A DNA stretch of 64,000 bases from Peptostreptococcus canis. Lineage in GTDB: Bacteria; Bacillota; Clostridia; Peptostreptococcales; Peptostreptococcaceae. The notes under the pieces are model-generated. The model had not been told where the DNA came from, did no database searches, and was given only the letters and a program-made list of their open reading frames with translations. Position numbers and translations under genes: made by a program. Location: assembly GCF_014229965.1 (NCBI RefSeq), contig NZ_JABGBW010000002.1:62001-126000 (forward strand), read 5' to 3'. Below, one piece after another: positions 9,472 to 18,572 of this stretch (position 1 is its first letter; each line of letters starts with the position of its first letter).

Positions 9472-9762
9472 AAAAACTCCCGTCCCTCTGACTATTGTCA
9501 GAGGACGAGAGTATTATAATCATACTTCGTGTTCCCACCTCTATTTATTATTACCTCACAGTAATAACCTCATTAGGTACCAACATACCCTTACGCTGTA
9601 ACGGGCGCTCCCGTGATAGCCTACTACAATTATATTTCGGTATCAAACTCAAAGATGTGTTCATCATGATTCTTAGTGTGCTTCTCACCTACCAGCAACT
9701 CTCTGTTTAAATCCACATGATTACTATTTCTTATCAACGCTTTTGATTTTTATAAATTCTTA
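9472..9762 (-). ncRNA. T-box leader controlling the amino acid ABC operon
   Basis: The minus strand holds the Stem I start AGAGAGTTGCTGG, the GAAC...TTTGAG distal region and the 3' side CCGAAA...AGTAGGC. Next come GCGCCCGTTA and the T-box sequence AGGTGGGAACACG (9528-9540). A strong GC-rich terminator (9477-9511) with a T run follows. The antiterminator would form with uncharged tRNA. The specifier codon could not be fixed by eye: candidate triplets between GAA and AGTAG include UAU, AUA, UUG and UGU. Confidence 0.9.
9477..9511 (-). terminator. T-box attenuator hairpin of the ABC operon
   Basis: An inverted repeat of about 14 base pairs (CTCTCGTCCTCTGA paired with TCAGAGGGACGGGAG) is followed on the minus strand by seven T. 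Its 5' arm follows the T-box bulge sequence, as in regulated T-box terminators. Confidence 0.9.
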
Positions 9763-9767
9763 ACCAT

Positions 9768-9796
9768 ATTGTATATAAATAATTTTGAATTGTCAA
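9768..9796 (-). promoter_or_regulatory. Sigma-A promoter of the T-box/ABC operon
   Basis: A perfect -35 TTGACA (9791-9796) and a -10 TACAAT (9768-9773) with a 17-base spacer stand immediately upstream of the T-box Stem I. Confidence 0.85.
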
Positions 9797-9810
9797 TACT
9801 TTTTTAACTT

Positions 9811-11130
9811 TTATTTTTTTTGGGCCCAAGGAACTATTTCGACATCTCCAAAACTATAGTCAATAAATCTATTGGTATATTCTCCTTTATATTTCAATAA
9901 ATATAAAATAACCAATTCAATATAATTTACCCCGAGTAAAATAATATCCCACATTTCTTCAAAACTTAGATATATACCATTTGTGGATTTACTAGGATGC
10001 ACCACACGGTTTCTGTAATAAGTTATTAGATCTACTCCATCTCTATATTGGCTTATTAATTTATCAGAAAAAAACATATTATCCGGAATCTTATAATCTA
10101 TTTCACACTTCTGTAGCAATTTTCTTATATTTTGATTTGCCGGTTTACCATCAAATTCATTGCGGCTTAAAATTTTATCTGTTTCCACCAACACAACATA
10201 GGATAACATCTCCAATGCAGTTTGAATAGATATTATATTATTTCCCAGATTTATTCCGTTTAAAGATTCTATGTACCAGTCCAATACATTTATAATTGTT
10301 TCATTATAATAATTATCCTCTAGCTTTTTACACATAAGAGATAAATATTTTTCAAAGTTATGATAATTTGATATAGTAGTTGTCCACTTAAATACAAACT
10401 TATAATCTGTGGAATACATTTTATTCCAGCTTCTATAGACCTCTTTTTCACCTTTAAACCCAAATATATTTGGAATATTTATATATCTACCGCAACAAAA
10501 ACTTAATGCGGTAGATATTCTGCTGATCATATCATATACTTTCTTTGTTTTAAAAGGTTTATAATCTTTTTTATATATTCTTCCAGTATGGGTTATTCTA
10601 CAGCCTGTCTTAGATACCAATTCACTATGAAACTCTTTATTATAGTCAAAACTTTTATCTATAATTACTTTGTAATTATTTATGTCAAATTCCAATCTTG
10701 CTGCGTAAAGTAAATTTTTATGTTTTACTAATTTTCCAGGTATTTTATCCATATTTATTATATCGAATTGTACATAGTCTACCTCATTATCTTTAGACTT
10801 AATTACTAAATCATCTATATAACCTCTTACTTCACCGGCTTTTATATTTAATATATAACCCTCCATCGGCTTATACCCAGGAACATCTAAAGTTATATTA
10901 TCAAAAATCTCATGGTTATATTCAAAATTTTCTTCTTTTAATTCACTATATTTATGTATCTTTGCATTGAAATTTATAGAGGCCGGCTCTGTAATTTTAT
11001 AATAAATGGTACCATTGCATTTTAATTGTCTATCTGTATATATACAAAAACGACCATTATATATAATGAGATCTTCATTTATTTTGCTTTTACTAAAAAT
11101 TGACTCAATTGATTCATTAATTATATTCAT
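9811..11130 (-). CDS. HEPN-domain protein of ApeA-like build, possible RNase/antiphage effector
   Basis: 439 residues with no membrane segment. The N-terminal ~200 residues look beta-rich (alternating short hydrophobic strands). The C-terminal part (about 240-430) is helical and carries RNRVVH at 373-378, the R-x4-H catalytic motif of HEPN ribonucleases, set in YYRNRVVHP. This two-part layout resembles ApeA-type proteins, one of which is a known antiphage abortive-infection nuclease. Family assignment is by pattern only. AAAGGTGG just before the ATG supports the start. It follows the large activase gene by 48 bases and lies against the ABC T-box promoter, so no other defence gene adjoins it. 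Confidence 0.6.
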   Translation of the reverse strand: MNIINESIESIFSKSKINEDLIIYNGRFCIYTDRQLKCNGTIYYKITEPASINFNAKIHKYSELKEENFEYNHEIFDNITLDVPGYKPMEGYILNIKAGEVRGYIDDLVIKSKDNEVDYVQFDIINMDKIPGKLVKHKNLLYAARLEFDINNYKVIIDKSFDYNKEFHSELVSKTGCRITHTGRIYKKDYKPFKTKKVYDMISRISTALSFCCGRYINIPNIFGFKGEKEVYRSWNKMYSTDYKFVFKWTTTISNYHNFEKYLSLMCKKLEDNYYNETIINVLDWYIESLNGINLGNNIISIQTALEMLSYVVLVETDKILSRNEFDGKPANQNIRKLLQKCEIDYKIPDNMFFSDKLISQYRDGVDLITYYRNRVVHPSKSTNGIYLSFEEMWDIILLGVNYIELVILYLLKYKGEYTNRFIDYSFGDVEIVPWAQKK

Positions 11131-11178
11131 AATCCACCTTTCAAACTATCTAAATCAGACTAATATATAAACTAAAAA

Positions 11179-14100
11179 TTATTTATATTGATTAAGATTT
11201 ATTGGAATAAAGCTATCATTTAATTGGATTTCTTCTTGATTAAGTTCAGAAAAAGCAGTTGATAACATTAACTTTATCCTATTTAATTGATTTACAGTTG
11301 TAGCAGATGCATCATAATCGATTGGAATTATATTAGCCTTTGGATATGAACTTTTAATTAATTTTATCACACCTTTACCAATAATGTGGTTTGGAAGACA
11401 TCCAAATGGTTGCATACATACTATATTATTAGTACCACTTTCCAATAATTCAAGCATTTCTCCGGGTAGCAACCAGCCTTCTCCTGTCTGATTACCAAGA
11501 GACACATAATTTTTGGTATGATTCGCAATGTCATCTATTTTCATTGGAGTTTCAAAACGCTTGCTATTTTCCAGTGACTTATAATATGTTTTCATATAAT
11601 GTTCAATAACTTTTACTGTCATTTTTCCACCTATTTTTTTAGATAATGTTCCCTCTAATTTATCAGCTTTATAGATGCTATTATAAGCAGCACAAAGAAA
11701 AAAATTAATCAATTCCGGAACAACGACTTCCGCGCCTTCTTTTTCTAAAATAGAAATTAAGTCATTATTAGCAACAGGGCTAAATTTAACTAAAATTTCA
11801 CCAACTAAACCAACCTTTGGCTTTTTAATATTTTCAATTTCTAATTTATCAAAATCATCAACAATAGACTGTATATTTTTCTTAAATTCATTAAATTTCC
11901 CACTTCTAAGACTTTCACCACATTTATCAACCCATAATTCATATAATTTGTTTGCACTTCCCGGAATTCTTTCATATGGCCTCACTCTAAGTAATACTTT
12001 CATAAGTAAATCGCCATATATTGCACCCATTATTATCTTATTGATAAGACCTATGGATATATTTTCTTTTAAACCATTATCTTCTACTCCGTTGGCACTT
12101 ATAGACACTACAGGTACCTTTTCAAAACCGGCTGCTTTAAGTGCTTTTCTAAGAAAGCCTATATAATTTGTAGCCCTGCATCCTCCGCCTGTCTGGCTTA
12201 TTAAAACACTCGTATTATCCAAATCATACTTCCCTGATTTTAATGCATCGATTATTTGACCAATGACAATAATGGCAGGATAACATGCATCATTATTCAC
12301 ATACCTTAATCCTTCTTCTACTATTTCACTATTGTTGTTCATAAGTATTTCTACTTTTAATCCGGATCCTTTTAATGCTTTTTCTACAAACTGAAACTGA
12401 ATAGGTGCCATTTGTGGTGCTAAAAGAACATGTTCTTTATTCAATCTTGTATTTTTTTGGTATTCTATCTTTTTAATAGGAGTATCTGACAATTTTACAT
12501 TACTATTTTCTCTTTCTCTAATGGCCGCCTTTAGGGAGCGAAGTCTAATTTTAGCAGCACCTAAATTATTTCCTTCGTCGATTTTAATGACAGTATGAAT
12601 TCTTGATTTTTCTTCAAGTATCTCCTCTACCTGCTCTGTAGTGACTGCATCCAAACCACATCCGAACGAATTTAATTGCACCATTTCAATATTATCATAA
12701 TCTCTACAGAATTTTGCCGCTTTGTATAATCTTGAGTGATATACCCATTGATCTACTACTCTTAAATCCTTATTTTTATCTGCTAAATGACAAATGGAAT
12801 CCTCTGTAAGAACCGACATACCAAGTGAGTTGATAAGTTCCGGTATTCCATGATTGACTTCCGGATCAAGATGGTATGGTCTACCTGCCAGAACAATCGC
12901 TTTATTTCCTGTCATTTCAAGATATTTGACTGCCTCTTCACCTTTAATTCTGATTTCATTCTTAAAGGAATTATATTCGGAAGTTGCTAAATCAATTGCC
13001 CTATTTACTTCTGACTTCTTTAAGTCTGGATAATAGTATTTCATAGCCGAATAAAATCTTTTCTTTAATTTTTCTTTGTTATTTAATGAAACAAAGAAAT
13101 TTATATATGTAATACCATCTTTTTTCAAAGAATCCATATTGGATTTTATTACCTCGGGATATGAAGTAACAACAGGGCAATTGTAATGATTGTCAGAATA
13201 TTTATCCTCTTTATACTCATGGGTAACTGAGGGATAAAAAATTGTTTTCACTCCATTTTCTATCAAGTCTTCAATATGTCCATGGACTAGTTTGGCAGGA
13301 TAACAAACAGTATCAGAAGCTATTGAATCTATGCCTTTCTCAAAAGTTTTTTTAGAGGATTCAGAAGATAATTTTACAGAGAACCCTAAATTAGTTAAAA
13401 TAGTATGCCAGAATGGGTAATTTTCATACATATTTAATACTCTTGGTATTCCAATTTTTCCTCTAAAAGCCTCCTCTTTATCCAATGATTTATAAGAGAA
13501 TAATCTATCATATTTATATTTATAAAGATTTATTATTTCCTTATTTTTTTCTATTTTTGATTTTGTATAAATCGCTTCTCCTACTTCACATCTGTTACCG
13601 GAAACAAAAATCTCTCCCGTAGAGAATTTATTAATAGTTAATAAACAATGATTTGAACATCCTCTACATCTAGTCACACTAGAGTCAATAGAAATATCAT
13701 TTAATTGTTTATTGTCCAATATACTTGATTTTTGTCCTATATATGTTTCTTTTGAAATTAGCGCACAACCAAAGGCACCCATAAGTCCGGAAATATCCGG
13801 TCTTACTACGTGTTTATTGGATAATTGCTCAAAGGCTCTTAAGACTAGATCATTGTAAAAAGTTCCACCTTGAACTACCACATTTTCTCCTAATTCATTA
13901 ATATCTCTAAGCTTTATAACTTTAAAAAGTGCATTTTTAACAACAGAATATGCCAGCCCTGCAGATATATCTGATACTGTAGCTCCTTCTTTTTGTGCTT
14001 GCTTTACTCGCGAATTCATAAAAACAGTACATCTGGACCCCAAATCAACCGGTTTTTTTGATTTAATACCGTATTTTGCAAAGTCTATCACATCTAATTG

Positions 14101-15477
14101 AAGTGATTTTGCAAAAGATTCAAGAAAGGATCCACATCCTGATGAGCAAGCTTCATTTAGTATTATCTGGTCAATAACTCCATTTTTAATTTTTAGACAT
14201 TTCATATCTTGTCCACCAATATCCAAAATGAAATCGACATCGGGATTGAAAAATTTAGCGGCTTTGTAATGAGCTATTGTTTCTATTTCACCATTATCTA
14301 TTTTTAATGCTTTTTTTATTAGTTCTTCACCATAGCCAGTAACAGTAGTTCTAGCAATATTGCAATTTTGTGGTAATTCTTTGTATATATTCTGCAATAT
14401 TTTTATGCTCATTGAAAGCGGACTTCCTTCATTACTTCCATAATGTGAATAAAGTATTTCTGAGTTTTCTCCTATTAGGACAGCTTTTGTTGTTGTAGAA
14501 CCTGCATCAATTCCTAAATAGCAATTTCCACTATATTCCTTTACATTTTTCTTTTCAATATTATTTTTACTATGTCTTTCTTTAAATTCAATATATTCCT
14601 TTTCATTTACAAATAGAGGTTTTATTTTCTCGTCTGAACTATCTTCAAGAGATTTGACATCGGATATTTTCTCTATTAATTTATTTAATTTTATACTTTC
14701 TTGTTTTTCTGAAAGTAAGGCTGCTCCTAAAGCAACATAAAGTTGTGCATCTTCCGGAAAAACAACATCCTCTTTTTCTAATTTGAGTACATTACAAAAT
14801 TGTTTTCTCAATTCCGACAAAAAGTACAAAGGACCTCCTAAGAAAGCGACCTTTCCCTCTATTTTTCTTCCACACGACAATACACTTACCGTCTGAACTA
14901 CTACGGCATTAAATATACTCATAGCAATATCCGATTTTTTTGCACCATCATTTATCAGTGGCTGTATATCTGTTTTAGCAAAAACCCCACATCTAGATGC
15001 TATGGGATATATAACTTCATATCCTTTCGCTAATTCATTTAGACCGGACGCATCCGTTTTTAGTAATGATGCCATTTGATCAATAAATGCACCTGTACCA
15101 CCTGCACATATACCATTCATTCTTTGATCTATTCCACCTGATAAAAAGGTTACTTTGGCATCTTCGCCCCCTAACTCAATTATAACATCAGTTTCAGGAT
15201 AATATTTTTTTATTGCTTTTGTGCTAGAAATAACCTCCTGCTCAAACTTTATACCTGTTTTTTTAGCCAATCCAATGCCACCTGAGCCGGTAATTACAAC
15301 ACTAGCACTAATATCTCCAAATTTTTTATAGATATCTTTTAATTGGCCTACTACAGCATGTTTAATGTCGGAAAAATGTCTTTTATATTCCTTATACACA
15401 ATATCTTTGCCAGAAAGAAGAACTGCCTTAACTGTTGTCGAACCAATATCTATACCTAGCTTATAAATTCCCATCAT
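11179..15477 (-). CDS. Large fused acyl-CoA dehydratase activase-related protein (BcrAD x2 + DUF2229 + HgdB-like region)
   Basis: 1432 residues. The first BadF/BcrA-type ATPase module (about 1-255) opens with LGIDIGSTTVKAVLL. A second starts at about 320 with GIDAGSTTTKAVLIG. Each has its own Cys motif, RCGVFAKTD and EACSSGCGSF, where homologous activators hold a shared 4Fe-4S cluster. A Cys cluster CRGCSNHC follows near 608, then a DUF2229-like region (about 675-890) and a 2-hydroxyglutaryl-CoA dehydratase-like C-terminus. Known activators reduce 2-hydroxyacyl-CoA dehydratases by ATP-driven electron transfer. The substrate of this giant fused class is not established, and no separate dehydratase genes lie nearby. 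Confidence 0.88.
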   Translation of the reverse strand: MMGIYKLGIDIGSTTVKAVLLSGKDIVYKEYKRHFSDIKHAVVGQLKDIYKKFGDISASVVITGSGGIGLAKKTGIKFEQEVISSTKAIKKYYPETDVIIELGGEDAKVTFLSGGIDQRMNGICAGGTGAFIDQMASLLKTDASGLNELAKGYEVIYPIASRCGVFAKTDIQPLINDGAKKSDIAMSIFNAVVVQTVSVLSCGRKIEGKVAFLGGPLYFLSELRKQFCNVLKLEKEDVVFPEDAQLYVALGAALLSEKQESIKLNKLIEKISDVKSLEDSSDEKIKPLFVNEKEYIEFKERHSKNNIEKKNVKEYSGNCYLGIDAGSTTTKAVLIGENSEILYSHYGSNEGSPLSMSIKILQNIYKELPQNCNIARTTVTGYGEELIKKALKIDNGEIETIAHYKAAKFFNPDVDFILDIGGQDMKCLKIKNGVIDQIILNEACSSGCGSFLESFAKSLQLDVIDFAKYGIKSKKPVDLGSRCTVFMNSRVKQAQKEGATVSDISAGLAYSVVKNALFKVIKLRDINELGENVVVQGGTFYNDLVLRAFEQLSNKHVVRPDISGLMGAFGCALISKETYIGQKSSILDNKQLNDISIDSSVTRCRGCSNHCLLTINKFSTGEIFVSGNRCEVGEAIYTKSKIEKNKEIINLYKYKYDRLFSYKSLDKEEAFRGKIGIPRVLNMYENYPFWHTILTNLGFSVKLSSESSKKTFEKGIDSIASDTVCYPAKLVHGHIEDLIENGVKTIFYPSVTHEYKEDKYSDNHYNCPVVTSYPEVIKSNMDSLKKDGITYINFFVSLNNKEKLKKRFYSAMKYYYPDLKKSEVNRAIDLATSEYNSFKNEIRIKGEEAVKYLEMTGNKAIVLAGRPYHLDPEVNHGIPELINSLGMSVLTEDSICHLADKNKDLRVVDQWVYHSRLYKAAKFCRDYDNIEMVQLNSFGCGLDAVTTEQVEEILEEKSRIHTVIKIDEGNNLGAAKIRLRSLKAAIRERENSNVKLSDTPIKKIEYQKNTRLNKEHVLLAPQMAPIQFQFVEKALKGSGLKVEILMNNNSEIVEEGLRYVNNDACYPAIIVIGQIIDALKSGKYDLDNTSVLISQTGGGCRATNYIGFLRKALKAAGFEKVPVVSISANGVEDNGLKENISIGLINKIIMGAIYGDLLMKVLLRVRPYERIPGSANKLYELWVDKCGESLRSGKFNEFKKNIQSIVDDFDKLEIENIKKPKVGLVGEILVKFSPVANNDLISILEKEGAEVVVPELINFFLCAAYNSIYKADKLEGTLSKKIGGKMTVKVIEHYMKTYYKSLENSKRFETPMKIDDIANHTKNYVSLGNQTGEGWLLPGEMLELLESGTNNIVCMQPFGCLPNHIIGKGVIKLIKSSYPKANIIPIDYDASATTVNQLNRIKLMLSTAFSELNQEEIQLNDSFIPINLNQYK

Positions 15478-15769
15478 TTAAAACCTCCACAATATAGATA
15501 CATCACTTATTTCATAATAAGTTTCTATATTAATATACATACCATTAGTTAATTTTAATTATCAAAATAAACTAATAAAAATAATCAGAAAATATTAAAA
15601 GAGTCAATTTACTCTGCTTATATATATTATACCTTTTATTTATCTGTTTGGTACGAATTGTTTTTGAATTTTTTGTAACTTATATTATACTTTTGTAATT
15701 ATTTAGACAAAAAAATAGGAATAATACTTCAAAAAGCATCATTCCTAGCTATATACTATTTATCAATTT
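15478..15769. other. Intergenic stretch between gap and the activase-like gene
   Basis: 292 bases, very AT-rich. It contains the gap terminator at its left end and the short inverted repeat AGAGT...ACTCT near 15600. A TATAAT-like element is readable on the minus strand near 15628-15633, but no convincing -35 was found. No reading frame is supported. Confidence 0.5.
15705..15746 (-). terminator. Rho-independent terminator of gap
   Basis: On the minus strand AGGAATGATGCTT pairs with AAGTATTATTCCT (two G-U pairs, four-base loop) and is followed by ATTTTTTT, 24 bases after the gap stop. Confidence 0.88.
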
Positions 15770-16786
15770 TTACAAAGATCTACTAACTTTATCTGTAAGG
15801 TCAGCAGTTCTAACTGCATACCCCCATTCATTATCATACCAAGAGATTACTTTTACAAGCCCATCATTCATAACCATTGTAGAAAGTGCATCTACAATAG
15901 AAGATCTAGAATCTCCCTTAAAATCTACGGAAACTAGTGGTTTATCACAATATCCCAAAATTCCCTTTAATTCATTTTCAGAAGCTGATTTAAGAGCCTC
16001 ATTAATTTCATCAGCTGTAATATCCTTCTGTTTCAAATTTACAACTAAATCTACAACTGACACTGTCGGCGTTGGAACTCTTAAAGAGAAACCATTTAAT
16101 TTACCTTTTAATTGTGGAAGAACTAAAGAAACTGCCTTTGCTGCACCTGTAGTTGTAGGTATAATTGATTCTCCGCATGCTCTAGATCTTCTTAAATCTT
16201 TATGAGTTTTATCCAGTACTTGCTGATCATTTGTATAAGCATGAACTGTTGTCATCATTCCGTTCTCTATACCAAATTTTTCATCTAAAACTTTAGCAAC
16301 AGGTGCTAAACAATTTGTAGTACAAGAAGCATTGGAAATAATATGATGCTTATCTGCTACATAATCATGATCATTTACACCTAATACAACTGTTAAATCT
16401 TCACCTTTTGCTGGACAAGAAATTATTACTTTCTTAGCACCAGATTCAATATGACCTATTGAATCTTCTCTGTTTTTAAATTTACCAGTATTATCTATTA
16501 CTATATCAACCCCAAGATCCTTCCAAGGTATTTGAGATGGATGAGATGCTCTTGTAATTTTAATTTCTCTATTATTTACTAATATTGCATTTTCATCTTT
16601 TACCTTTACATCTCCATCAAATATTCCATAACTTGAATCATACTGAAATAAATGAGCAAGTGTTTCAGAATTCGCTCTCGCGTTTATTGCTACTACCTCA
16701 AAATTATATTCAGGATTATTTTCTGAAATTCTTAGTACTGCTCTACCTATTCTCCCAAAACCGTTAAGACCTACTTTTACTTTCAT
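15770..16786 (-). CDS. gap: Type I glyceraldehyde-3-phosphate dehydrogenase
   Basis: 338 residues, full length. The N-terminal dinucleotide fold has NGFGRIGR. The catalytic Cys155 lies in SNASCTTNCLAP, with the usual His further on in TVHAYTNDQ. It oxidises glyceraldehyde-3-phosphate to 1,3-bisphosphoglycerate in the cytoplasm. At the end of the second beta strand the usual INDL is replaced by INAR, so the Asp that selects for NAD is an Ala (residue 36). This resembles GapB-type enzymes that prefer NADP, so the physiological direction and coenzyme are open. The gene stands alone with its own promoter and terminator. Confidence 0.96.
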   Translation of the reverse strand: MKVKVGLNGFGRIGRAVLRISENNPEYNFEVVAINARANSETLAHLFQYDSSYGIFDGDVKVKDENAILVNNREIKITRASHPSQIPWKDLGVDIVIDNTGKFKNREDSIGHIESGAKKVIISCPAKGEDLTVVLGVNDHDYVADKHHIISNASCTTNCLAPVAKVLDEKFGIENGMMTTVHAYTNDQQVLDKTHKDLRRSRACGESIIPTTTGAAKAVSLVLPQLKGKLNGFSLRVPTPTVSVVDLVVNLKQKDITADEINEALKSASENELKGILGYCDKPLVSVDFKGDSRSSIVDALSTMVMNDGLVKVISWYDNEWGYAVRTADLTDKVSRSL

Positions 16787-16926
16787 TTTTTTCCTCCATT
16801 AAATCATTATTTATACAATCGTTTTCCTATTATAAAAAAATAGTAATTAAATTCTATGTTTATATAATTTTAATTTAAAGAAAACAATTAAATAATATAT
16901 CATATATAATTATTTACTATATATAT

Positions 16927-16955
16927 ATTGTATACTAATACTGGAAATATTGCAA
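16927..16955 (-). promoter_or_regulatory. Promoter of gap
   Basis: The -35 TTGCAA (16950-16955) and -10 TACAAT (16927-16932) are separated by 17 bases on the minus strand. Confidence 0.65.
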
Positions 16956-17100
16956 TATATTTTTATTTATACATCATAATTAATCTTTTTTTGCATATTT
17001 TTTATACACAGTAATATATTTAAGTACTTTTTATTAAAAAATAAATATATTTATCTAATACATAAAAAGATAATCGACTGCAAATAATTTGAATAAAAAT

Positions 17101-17208
17101 AGGAACCTACTCAAAACTGCATTTTAAAATTCATGAAAATTAGAATCCTTACTTAAAAATAAATCTAGTTTCATAAAAATAAAAATCTTACTTTATGAGT
17201 TTGTTCCT
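17101..17208. repeat. 108-bp imperfect palindrome, MITE-like element 1
   Basis: The left end reads AGGAACCTACTC and the right end GAGTTTGTTCCT, complementary apart from the three central bases. Two related direct repeats lie inside (about 17130-17154 and 17171-17194, sharing TTCAT and TTACTT). Its size and opening AATAGG...ACTCAAAA resemble the element at 35110-35220. It lies after the yitT stop and may also act as a terminator. Confidence 0.45.
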
Positions 17209-17262
17209 TTTGATTATTGTATTTATATTGTCAATAGGTAGCATTATTTCTAATAAAAATAT

Positions 17263-17904
17263 TTACGCTGCTACTTCATCAATTTGATTATGTTTAGTTT
17301 CAACTAATTCAATAGTCGTATTAAATCTGTACATGATATTTATCACTTGACCACTCGTTACTACAGCTATTATTGAATAAATCATCGTATTAATTGGTAG
17401 ATAAGATAATGACAATATCAAAATACTAATATCTGTTAATAAATATACTTTACCTAAACTAAGTTTATCTAACTTTGATGATATAATCAAGGCTACTATA
17501 TCATCCCCACCAGCAGCTCCACCAGCATTAATTATTATACCGCAACCCAAACCTACACAAATTCCACCTAGTAAAGCCGCGATAAAATTATTTTCAATAG
17601 TAATCAAAAATCCTATTTTTTCATAAAACCCGTAAATCAAAGAAAAAATAGAAGTTGCAAAAATTGTATTGGCAAAAAATTTCTTTCCAAAATATCTATA
17701 TCCAAGTAATATTAATCCTCCATCGATTAAAATATTGGAAATAGAAACATCTACTTTTAATACGTTTTTAAAAATCAATAATAGACCTAAAACGCCACCT
17801 TCTGTAATTCCATTCTGATAATAAAAATTATAAATACCAAACGATAATATAAAAGTACCAACAATGATTTTAAAAATCTTTTTTATAATACACCGTTTGT
17901 CCAT
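17263..17904 (-). CDS. YitT family membrane protein, short form without DUF2179
   Basis: 213 residues with about five membrane helices and the YitT core motifs YQNGITEGGVLGL and GGAAGGDDIVALII. The family's C-terminal cytoplasmic DUF2179 domain is absent: the chain stops about 25 residues after the last helix. The paralogue at 42492-43358 has the full form. The function of YitT proteins is not settled. GGAAGG just before the ATG supports the start. The gene stands alone between two long non-coding stretches. Confidence 0.82.
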   Translation of the reverse strand: MDKRCIIKKIFKIIVGTFILSFGIYNFYYQNGITEGGVLGLLLIFKNVLKVDVSISNILIDGGLILLGYRYFGKKFFANTIFATSIFSLIYGFYEKIGFLITIENNFIAALLGGICVGLGCGIIINAGGAAGGDDIVALIISSKLDKLSLGKVYLLTDISILILSLSYLPINTMIYSIIAVVTSGQVINIMYRFNTTIELVETKHNQIDEVAA

Positions 17905-18572
17905 AAAAATACCTTCCTTTTTATTTGATGCTTTCTATTTTCCCGAGAATAAAAATTGCAATAGATGTACGCATCTCACTCTTTGAAGTTATATAACTTT
18001 AGTAAATATAGGCCTTTTTTATTTAAAATAATTAAGCTTAACTGATATTGCTATTATACATAAAAATAAACACCTTTTCAATAACTATTTTCTGTTTTAA
18101 AAAAGACGTTTTTACGTTAAGTTTTTAACGTGTTTTTTTGTATTTTATACTTATTGATATAAAATCCATTGTAATCCCTTTATTTTTAATAATTACAAGC
18201 TTTTTCAAGAAATAAAATTTTATTATTATAAGCAACTTTCTTAGTATATACAAACTCTTGTTTTTTAATATTTTTAATTTATTTAGTATTAGTAAACCTA
18301 CTTATATACTCTTTTATGCTAATTTACTTTTAATTTTTTTAATCACATCTTCATTTATTCTTTCCTTTAGACCTAAATTGATACTTTGATATTATATTTT
18401 TAACTGTATTATCAATCCATTAAAAATATTTTTTAATTTTTATTACATAAAAATAAGAGGAAAATATTTCCCCCCCCTATTTTTTAATAATCGTATTTAT
18501 TCTGTACACCCTGTATACAGAATATAGTTTCCATACATTTCTATAAATTAAGAATATTTTTTACCTTTTATG
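17905..18572. other. 668-base gene-free region
   Basis: No frame with a start and ribosome binding site was found. It holds an ACGTTAA/TTAACGT hairpin followed by a T run on the plus strand (about 18113-18142), a GGAAAATATTTCC palindrome beside a run of eight C (about 18460-18478), and the near-perfect inverted repeat at 18499-18523. Confidence 0.5.
18499..18523. repeat. 25-bp inverted repeat, possible operator
   Basis: Arms ATTCTGTACAC and GTATACAGAAT (11 bases, one mismatch) surround a three-base centre. No T run follows on the minus strand, so it is a poor terminator. It lies 50 bases after the stop of the 115-residue gene. Confidence 0.5.

Larger units (their letters stand above)
16787..17262. 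other. 476-base intergenic region upstream of gap
   Basis: Extremely AT-rich. It holds the gap promoter (16927-16955), a leader of roughly 135 bases, and a ~108-bp imperfect palindrome at 17101-17208. No open frame with a ribosome binding site was found. Confidence 0.6.
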
